NCBI RefSeq assembly: GCF_008974225.1
Contig: NZ_BKZR01000067.1
Location: 1 to 10,049 of the forward strand
DNA length: 10,049 bases
Direction: 5' to 3'
From: Weizmannia acidilactici
Lineage (GTDB): Bacteria; Bacillota; Bacilli; Bacillales; Bacillaceae_C
Below are positions 5,757 to 10,049 of this stretch, in pieces. Position 1 is the first letter of the stretch. Every line of letters starts with the position of its first letter. Position numbers and translations under genes: made by a program. A model generated the notes under the pieces. That model ran no database searches, was not told where the DNA came from, and was given only the letters and a program-made list of their open reading frames with translations.

Positions 5757-5791
5757 TGTTGTTTCCTCCTGTCTTCTTTTTAGCGGGGATT

Positions 5792-6466
5792 TCAAGCTTG
5801 CTTGTCTTTTTCTGGATTTGAAATCGGCTTGGCACCGATTTCCGCTCTTCCTCCCCGCCAATATTTGAGAACTTTATATCCGGCTAATATAGCTTTCCCG
5901 ATTTGGATTTTAAACATACACTTCAAATGCGTCTCGGAATCCGGATTTTGGAAAGAGGGGGTAACGGAAATCACGGGGTCTGTTTTCACAAGCAGGTGGT
6001 TCGTCAACAAGCTTAAAATCCCCCCTTTTGCCGCCCAGATGCTTCCGGCTGCAATGCCCGTCCATGCAGCATCGTGAAGGCCGATCACCGTATACCATTC
6101 AAACCGGCTTAACCGGATGCTCTGTATAAATTTTCCGGCTATCGTCTTTAAGCCGATGACACGCTCTGTGATTGCTTTAATTTCTTCAACGCGCTGTTCA
6201 ATGATATCGGGGGTGATTTTCCCGCCGCTCTTTTTTTCCTTTGTCTCTTTTTCGTACACCACACCGGGCTTTTCGCGGTCCACTTTCACCACCGGAATTT
6301 TTATCGTATGCCGGATGATATACCATAAACGGAACTGGATGAAAAAATGGTCGTCATCCCGGTTATGCCCGTAATCGACAATAACGACAACGGATGAAAG
6401 ACAAAGAACCAATACCAATAAAAAAATGACCGGCAAAAAGGATAAAAACCATATCATTTCAATCAT
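5792..6466 (-). CDS. ytfI: DUF2953 membrane protein YtfI
   Basis: This DUF2953 protein of 224 residues always accompanies ytfJ in Bacillus as far as I know; its function is unknown. One N-terminal membrane segment (about residues 4-28, WFLSFLPVIFLLVLVLC) is followed by a cytoplasmic or forespore-facing region. That region contains FFIQFRLWYIIRHTIKIPVVKVD, a charged Lys/Glu linker (EKETKEKKSGGK), and the conserved RFEWYTVIGLHDAAWTGIAAGSIWA segment, which is interrupted here only for reading. The last third has PSFQNPDSETHLKCMFKIQIG. Start choice: the frame is open to a TTG at 6481, but that codon lies before the predicted start of transcription. ATG 6466 (AAAGG directly upstream, short spacer) or ATG 6457 (longer spacer) is more likely. 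It is the first gene of the ytfI-ytfJ operon, under a sigma-F-like promoter. Confidence 0.88.
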   Translation of the reverse strand: MIEMIWFLSFLPVIFLLVLVLCLSSVVVIVDYGHNRDDDHFFIQFRLWYIIRHTIKIPVVKVDREKPGVVYEKETKEKKSGGKITPDIIEQRVEEIKAITERVIGLKTIAGKFIQSIRLSRFEWYTVIGLHDAAWTGIAAGSIWAAKGGILSLLTNHLLVKTDPVISVTPSFQNPDSETHLKCMFKIQIGKAILAGYKVLKYWRGGRAEIGAKPISNPEKDKQA

Positions 6467-6482
6467 CAGCCTTTCAGCCAAC

Positions 6483-6512
6483 CATTATCGCCAACGCGCA
6501 AAAAAAATAAAC
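6483..6512 (-). promoter_or_regulatory. Sigma-F-type (forespore) promoter of ytfI-ytfJ
   Basis: The minus strand has GTTTA (6508-6512), exactly 15 bases, then GGCGATAATG (6483-6492). This fits the sigma-F consensus GYWTA-N15/16-GGNNANANTW at all but the last specified position. From memory, ytfJ belongs to the sigma-F regulon in B. subtilis. The inferred start near 6476 leaves a leader of about 10 bases. The -35 lies at the end of the yteJ terminator stem and the spacer includes its T-run. Confidence 0.7.
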
Positions 6513-6531
6513 CTGCTTCAAGAAGCAGGTT
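6500..6531 (-). terminator. Terminator of sppA-yteJ
   Basis: AACCTGCTTC (6510-6519) and GAAGCAGGTT (6522-6531) form a perfect inverted repeat of 10 bp, with the tip opened to make the loop. TTTATTTTTTTT follows on the minus strand. The yteJ stop codon (TGA, 6518-6520) lies at the hairpin tip. Confidence 0.92.
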
Positions 6532-7042
6532 CAGCGTACGTGTACAGCGGTTCTTGCTGCCGTTCGTGGATGACGGCGGTATCCGCAAAAATATCATGCA
6601 GCCCTTGTTTTTTCGGCGTAAAGGCCACGATGAGGTATAAAACCGCAACAACCCCGCATATATAGCGGCCGATCCATTCCCGGAACAAAACGGTGCCCCA
6701 GGAAAGCTTCCCGGATGGAGGCAACGTCACGACTTTCAGCCCGAATACCATTTTTCCCAAAGTCTGGCCGAAACATTTCGTCATCAACACGAAATACCCG
6801 TAAAACACGATTGCGGATGTGACCGATATCGGCGAAAAAATGCCGGAATCACCTAGATCCAGTTTTAACATACGGAAAACGGGATGGATGATCAGCCATT
6901 TCATACTTTGGATAACGATGAGATCAAGAGAATAAGCCCACATCCGCATCCAAAACCCGGCGTAACGGCATCCCTGCACGGGAGTTGAAATTTCCGGATT
7001 TGGCAATAAGGAACCATTTATATTTTGATCATTCGGATTCAC
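6518..7042 (-). CDS. yteJ: RDD family membrane protein YteJ
   Basis: This RDD-domain integral membrane protein has 174 residues. The domain starts at YAGFWMRMWAYSLDLIVI (27-44), with the Arg33 and Asp40 that give the family its name. Membrane segments lie at about 37-56, 71-90 and 124-142. The conserved loop FGQTLGKMVFGLKVV (91-105) and the C-terminal TPKKQGLHDIFADTAVI (142-158) are also typical. The start is GTG 7042, with AGGGGG 7 bases upstream; the ribosome binding site abuts the sppA stop codon, suggesting translational coupling. The spacing between the genes is 11 bp, so sppA-yteJ is an operon. In B. subtilis SppA and YteJ are linked to resistance against lantibiotics and lysozyme, with YteJ acting as a partner or inhibitor of SppA (from memory). 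That role here is inferred from order and family. Confidence 0.93.
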   Translation of the reverse strand: MNPNDQNINGSLLPNPEISTPVQGCRYAGFWMRMWAYSLDLIVIQSMKWLIIHPVFRMLKLDLGDSGIFSPISVTSAIVFYGYFVLMTKCFGQTLGKMVFGLKVVTLPPSGKLSWGTVLFREWIGRYICGVVAVLYLIVAFTPKKQGLHDIFADTAVIHERQQEPLYTYAEPAS

Positions 7043-7053
7043 AATGCTTCCCC

Positions 7054-8064
7054 CTATTCAGCCCTAGAATATAAGTACATCAACCGCGGTGCGTCCGACT
7101 GGGACAACAGATGCAAAAGACCTGTTGCCTCGGCCTCTTTTCCGAGGATTTTTTGCGCGGAAGCTGAAAGCAAGGAATCCAGCCCGGCGCTCGTTTCGTA
7201 TTCGACCACCTGTGCATTGCTGATATGAAGAGTTTTTTTCATGGCAGAAATCGTGTCATCCAAGTATCCGTATTGGTCGATTAAATGCAGCTTCATCGCC
7301 TGCCTTCCGTCATAGACGCGCCCGTCCGCAATTTTGCGTACCTCACTCTTCGGAATGCCGCGGCCTTTTGAAATCACATCCACAAAGCCTTCATAAGAAT
7401 TATTGACCATCTTCTGGAGCATTTCTTTTTCGTTTTTTGTCATATCCCGGTAAGGGCTCATGATGTCTTTATACTGCCCGCTCTTAATGACCGGGAAATC
7501 AATGCCGAGCTTTTTGGCAAGATTCCCGTAGTTCACGCTCTCCATAATCACCCCGAGGGACCCGGTCAGTGTTTCCGGGCTGGCAAAAATTTTATCGGCG
7601 GGTGTCGAAATATAATAAGCCCCTGATGCGCAAGTCGGGCCCATTGAAACGTAAATCGGCTTTTTCGTTTCATTTTTAATTTGCATTAAGCGGTGGTGGA
7701 TTTCTGCCGATTCGGCAACCCCTCCGCCGGGCGAGTTAATATGTAAAATAATGCCTTTGATCTGGCTGTCATTTTTCGCCTTGTCTAGTTCTTCAAGAAA
7801 GCCTTGGTGGTTGTATTCTCCGTTGTCAAGCAGGGATGGCGAAGCGCCGGTATCCTGGATCGTGCCGTTCACATCTAACACGGCAATTTTCTTTGCCCCA
7901 TCGCCATCCTGCAGCACGTTTTCCGAAACGTCACTGGATGTAAAGGCATCTTTAAAAAGATTTGAAAAATCGGTTGTGACCGCCATGCTTGCAAAGTTCA
8001 CGATAACTGAAACAACAAACAGCCCGCCTGCAACCGCAAGTGCTCCCCATCTTTTTTTATTCAT
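7054..8064 (-). CDS. sppA: Signal peptide peptidase SppA (S49 serine protease)
   Basis: SppA degrades signal peptides left in the membrane and other short or misfolded peptides. The 336 residues are the short Gram-positive form with one protease domain. An N-terminal membrane anchor spans about residues 6-29 (WGALAVAGGLFVVSVIVNFA). The protease domain contains IILHINSPGGGV (105-116), the catalytic serine in CASGAYY (Ser147) and the general-base lysine in SGQYKD (Lys199). This Ser/Lys numbering is identical to that of B. subtilis SppA. LTGSLGVI (166-173) forms the substrate pocket strand. The start is ATG 8064; GGAAGGATGA is about 12 bases upstream, a rather long spacer. It is first gene of the sppA-yteJ operon, transcribed from the promoter at 8120-8148. 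The C-terminal tail (about 315-336) is the region that in B. subtilis can occupy its own active site. Confidence 0.97.
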   Translation of the reverse strand: MNKKRWGALAVAGGLFVVSVIVNFASMAVTTDFSNLFKDAFTSSDVSENVLQDGDGAKKIAVLDVNGTIQDTGASPSLLDNGEYNHQGFLEELDKAKNDSQIKGIILHINSPGGGVAESAEIHHRLMQIKNETKKPIYVSMGPTCASGAYYISTPADKIFASPETLTGSLGVIMESVNYGNLAKKLGIDFPVIKSGQYKDIMSPYRDMTKNEKEMLQKMVNNSYEGFVDVISKGRGIPKSEVRKIADGRVYDGRQAMKLHLIDQYGYLDDTISAMKKTLHISNAQVVEYETSAGLDSLLSASAQKILGKEAEATGLLHLLSQSDAPRLMYLYSRAE

Positions 8065-8119
8065 GTTACGGCTTCATCCTTCCACATTTGTTTTAACGGC
8101 CCTGTATAGGTTTAATTTT

Positions 8120-8148
8120 ATTTTACTTGAAGGGCGGGTACTTTTAAA
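8120..8148 (-). promoter_or_regulatory. Probable sigma-A promoter of sppA-yteJ
   Basis: The minus strand has TTTAAA (8143-8148), a 17-bp spacer and TAAAAT (8120-8125). The start near 8113 gives a leader of about 48 bases. I see no sigma-W-type GAAAC/CGTA pair. Confidence 0.6.
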
Positions 8149-8149
8149 C

Positions 8150-8190
8150 AAAAATTCGGGCATTTTTCCCGATTTTCGAAAAAATGCCCG
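8150..8190 (-). terminator. Terminator of the acyl-CoA synthetase gene
   Basis: CGGGCATTTTT (8157-8167) and AAAAATGCCCG (8180-8190) are a perfect 11-bp inverted repeat with a 12-base loop. On the minus strand AATTTTTGTTT follows. It begins 11 bp after the stop codon at 8202 and separates this gene from sppA. Confidence 0.88.
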
Positions 8191-8201
8191 GAGGTTTTCG
8201 T

Positions 8202-9779
8202 TTACATCCTATCCAGTTCCTGCCGCCTGAGTTCGACGCGGCGGATCTTCCCTGATGCCGTTTTCGGCAGTTCTTTAATAAACTCAATGGCGCGCGGATA
8301 TTTGTAAGGCGCGGTGAGCTGCTTCACATGGTTTTGCAATTCTTTTACAAGACCCGGCATGTCCTCGCTGATCCCTTCTTTCAGCACCACAAAAGCTTTT
8401 ACGATATTTCCGCGGATTTCATGCGGGCTTGCAACAACCGCACACTCTTTGACATAAGGATGTTTTACGAGCGCATCTTCGACTTCAAACGGCCCGATTG
8501 TATAACCGGAAGAGATGATGATGTCATCCCGCCTGCCTTCGAACCAATAATAGCCGTCTTCGTCCTTTCTCGCCCTGTCGCCCGTAATATAGTAGTCGCC
8601 GCGGTACTGCTGGGCCGTGCGTTCCGGTTCTTTGTAATAATATTTAAAAAGCGCAGGGGTATCTTTATGTACGGCAATATCCCCGACTTCCCCCGGCTTG
8701 CACGGCTCGCCGTCCTCGTTAATGATCTCTACCTGGTTTCCCGGAAAAGGTTTTCCCATCGAGCCCGGGCGCAAATCCATATCAATGGAAATTCCGATGA
8801 GCAGCGTATTCTCTGTCTGCCCGTAGCCATCCCGGATTTTTATCCCAAAATGTTTTTTAAATACTTCGATCACTTCACGGTTTAACGGTTCCCCTGCGGA
8901 TACGGCGCTCCGCAAATGTTCCAGATGGTAATGCGACAAATCATCCACTTTTGCCATCAAGCGGTATTCCGTCGGTGTGCAGCAAAGCACATTAATTTTG
9001 TATTCATCGAGGAGCGACAAATATTTTTCGGGGTCAAAACGGCCGTTATATACAAAGCCTGCCGCCCCTGAACCGAGCACGGAAAGGAACGGGCTCCAGA
9101 CCCATTTCTGCCATCCCGGTGCGGCTGTTGCCCAAACTCTGTCATCTTCCCTGATTCCGAGCCAATTCGGTGCGGCTGTACGCAAATGCGAATAACCCCA
9201 GCCGTGGGAATGGACGACACCCTTTGGATTGCCGGTCGTTCCGGATGTATAGGACAAAAATGCCATATCATCTTTGGACGTTTTAGCCGTTTCCAGTTGA
9301 TCGGACGCGGTTTCTTTCGCTTCATCCAAAAATGTCCATCCCGGTTCAGGCTTTCCAATCACAAATTTTTTCAATGCTTCAATCCCGCGGACGTTTTTGA
9401 ACTGCCCGGCGCAGGAATAATGGGATACAACGCCTTTCACATCGCCCGCCTGAACGCGGTAATCAAGATCCTTTGTCCTGAGCATTTCCGAACTTGGCAA
9501 AATAACAATCCCGCATTTTAACGCGGCGAGATACACTTCGTACGCCTCCACAATTCTCGGCACCATGACGAGAATGATATCGCCTTTCTTCAACCCGCTT
9601 TTCAGAAAAACGTTCCCGGTTCTATTTGCGTTTTTCATTAATTCCTGGTAAGTGACTTCTCTATGCTTTCCTTCTTTATCTTCCCAAATGAGCGCAACCT
9701 TGCGGGGGCCTTGGGCGTATTTTTCAACTTCTTCCGCTATATTGTAAATTTGTGGCGCAATCAGGTCTTCACGACGCAA
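8202..9779 (-). CDS. Acyl-CoA synthetase (AMP-forming), YtcI/MbcS type
   Basis: This is an ANL-superfamily adenylating enzyme of 525 residues that joins a carboxylic acid to CoA by way of an acyl-AMP. It is closest to the medium or branched-chain type (B. subtilis YtcI, S. aureus MbcS, which activates 2-methylbutanoate), but substrate assignment is inferred. Motifs in order: phosphate loop YTSGTTGNPKG (177-187), WQKWVWSPF (223-231), SAGEPLN (294-300), DGYGQTE (317-323), TGD (399-401), the hinge block GRRDDIIISSGYTIGPFEVE (415-434) and the catalytic lysine in PKTASGK (Lys511). The small C-terminal domain is complete. The start is TTG 9779, with GGGAGG 8 bases upstream; no in-frame ATG occurs before residue 48. 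The gene is monocistronic, with a promoter at 9814-9842 and a terminator just downstream. In B. subtilis ytcI also lies upstream of sppA, with other genes between. Confidence 0.93.
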   Translation of the reverse strand: MRREDLIAPQIYNIAEEVEKYAQGPRKVALIWEDKEGKHREVTYQELMKNANRTGNVFLKSGLKKGDIILVMVPRIVEAYEVYLAALKCGIVILPSSEMLRTKDLDYRVQAGDVKGVVSHYSCAGQFKNVRGIEALKKFVIGKPEPGWTFLDEAKETASDQLETAKTSKDDMAFLSYTSGTTGNPKGVVHSHGWGYSHLRTAAPNWLGIREDDRVWATAAPGWQKWVWSPFLSVLGSGAAGFVYNGRFDPEKYLSLLDEYKINVLCCTPTEYRLMAKVDDLSHYHLEHLRSAVSAGEPLNREVIEVFKKHFGIKIRDGYGQTENTLLIGISIDMDLRPGSMGKPFPGNQVEIINEDGEPCKPGEVGDIAVHKDTPALFKYYYKEPERTAQQYRGDYYITGDRARKDEDGYYWFEGRRDDIIISSGYTIGPFEVEDALVKHPYVKECAVVASPHEIRGNIVKAFVVLKEGISEDMPGLVKELQNHVKQLTAPYKYPRAIEFIKELPKTASGKIRRVELRRQELDRM

Positions 9780-9813
9780 TCAAATCGCCTCCCAAGAGTT
9801 TTAGTACCTCATT

Positions 9814-9842
9814 ATTATACCTGATATTAAAAAAATAAGATA
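9814..9842 (-). promoter_or_regulatory. Possible promoter of the acyl-CoA synthetase gene
   Basis: The minus strand has a perfect TATAAT at 9814-9819. The -35 is poor (TATCTT at 9837-9842, 17-bp spacer), in an AT-rich tract. The start near 9807 gives a leader of about 28 bases before the TTG start. The group II intron ends about 65-70 bp upstream of the -10. Confidence 0.5.
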
Positions 9843-10048
9843 CACTTGCCCTTTATTTTGTTCATATTCTGGCTTGCGCTAGAATCGAGTAGGAGGAGGT
9901 GACTAGCCCCCGTCCTCTCACACCACCGTACGTACGGTTCCGTATACGGCGGTTCAACCAAATAAATGACGCTTGTCACAATACTTTTCATATAGGAGTT
10001 ACCAAGGGTTTTGTGTAATATTGGACTTTTAGAAATTCGCCAATATGC
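9827..10048 (-). CDS. ltrA: Group II intron reverse transcriptase/maturase, C-terminal fragment
   Basis: An open minus-strand frame of 73 codons enters from the right edge. Its first residues, AYWRISKSPILHKTLGNSY, match the C-terminal segment of group II intron-encoded proteins (typically xYWRISxSPxLHxxLxNxYW), which combine reverse transcriptase and maturase activity. After this the sequence continues MKSIVTSVIYLVEPPYTEPY and then runs in frame straight through domain V and domain VI, ending at TAA 9827-9829 in flanking DNA. The final 30 or so residues are therefore translated RNA structure, not protein family. The expected stop codon just before domain V is missing, so the protein end may be degenerate or frameshifted. 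The catalytic part (YADD motif) lies outside the window. The symbol is used in the family sense. Confidence 0.55.
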   Translation of the reverse strand, partial: AYWRISKSPILHKTLGNSYMKSIVTSVIYLVEPPYTEPYVRWCERTGASHLLLLDSSASQNMNKIKGKCILFF

Positions 10049-10049
10049 T
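9884..10049 (-). mobile_element. Group II intron, 3' end (runs off right edge)
   Basis: On the minus strand 9922-9953 folds as a canonical domain V. The lower stem is ACCGCCGTA/TACGGTGGT, with the catalytic-triad position reading CGC. A two-base CG bulge lies on the 3' side, then a TACG/CGTA upper stem closed by a GAAC tetraloop. Downstream, GAGGA/TCCTC (9913-9917, 9893-9897) makes a domain VI-like stem. Upstream, the reading frame encodes the C-terminus of an intron reverse transcriptase. The 3' splice site is probably at the AC ending at 9889 or the AT ending at 9884. The 5' part of the intron is outside the window. Inserted in the upstream region of the acyl-CoA synthetase gene, in the same orientation. 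Confidence 0.85.
9921..9954 (-). ncRNA. Group II intron domain V
   Basis: The 34-base hairpin has all hallmarks of domain V: triad position CGC in the lower strand, dinucleotide bulge, short upper helix and GNRA-like GAAC loop. It is the catalytic core of the ribozyme, so the intron may still splice. Confidence 0.85.

Noticed and set aside
5757..5861. A 35-residue N-terminal extension of YtfJ.
   Set aside because: It is basic, overlaps the ytfI end, has no ribosome binding site, and ATG 5756 has a strong one and begins with the family's conserved helix.
8068..8079. A three-codon frame (ATG AAG CCG TAA) just before the sppA start as a leader peptide.
   Set aside because: Too short to support without expression data; it probably arises by chance next to the ribosome binding site.
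8328..8885. A 185-codon plus-strand frame opposite the acyl-CoA synthetase, and other long plus-strand frames opposite ackA, sppA and ytfI.
   Set aside because: They lie antisense to clear genes, lack ribosome binding sites and show no recognisable protein motifs.

Overview
The window reads as chromosomal DNA of a spore-forming Firmicute of the Bacillus group. The gene set and order on the minus strand (acyl-CoA synthetase YtcI/MbcS type, sppA, yteJ, ytfI, ytfJ, tpx, ytxK, ackA) is the Bacillus subtilis ytcI-to-ackA neighbourhood as I remember it. The ribosome binding sites are strong and AGGAGG-like, and TTG and GTG starts occur. Base composition is moderate, with AT-rich intergenic regions. 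A Weizmannia/Heyndrickxia (Bacillus) coagulans-like organism would fit, but this is an impression and no search was run.

Layout. Positions 1-132 (minus): the first 44 codons of an unrecognised gene that runs off the left edge. 264-725 (plus): a UspA-family stress protein, the only complete plus-strand gene. 742-1587 (minus): an EcsC-family protein that converges on usp and shares its terminator. 1784-2974 (minus): acetate kinase ackA, with its own terminator, a CcpA cre box and a promoter. 3276-4277 (minus): a YtxK-type methyltransferase with promoter, leader hairpin and terminator. 4278-4649: a 372-bp intergenic nest of palindromic and IS-end-like repeats plus the tpx terminators. 4650-5153 (minus): thiol peroxidase. 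5289-6466 (minus): ytfI-ytfJ, a probable sporulation pair behind a good sigma-F-type promoter. 6518-8064 (minus): the sppA-yteJ membrane pair. 8202-9779 (minus): an acyl-CoA synthetase. 9827-10049 (minus): the 3' end of a group II intron, with the C-terminal piece of its reverse transcriptase and a clear domain V.

How the genes work together. Most units are short transcripts of one or two genes, each closed by a recognisable terminator. AckA handles overflow acetate under probable CcpA control. The acyl-CoA synthetase, Tpx and Usp are housekeeping or stress functions. SppA with the RDD protein YteJ acts in membrane proteolysis and envelope stress. YtfI and YtfJ are expected in the forespore. 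Several stop codons lie inside the terminator hairpins.

I see no convincing new multi-gene system. The most interesting items are the sigma-F promoter that starts inside the yteJ terminator tail, the cre/promoter arrangement and the repeats upstream of ackA, the repeat nest between tpx and ytxK, and the intron reverse transcriptase frame that reads straight through domain V into flanking DNA.
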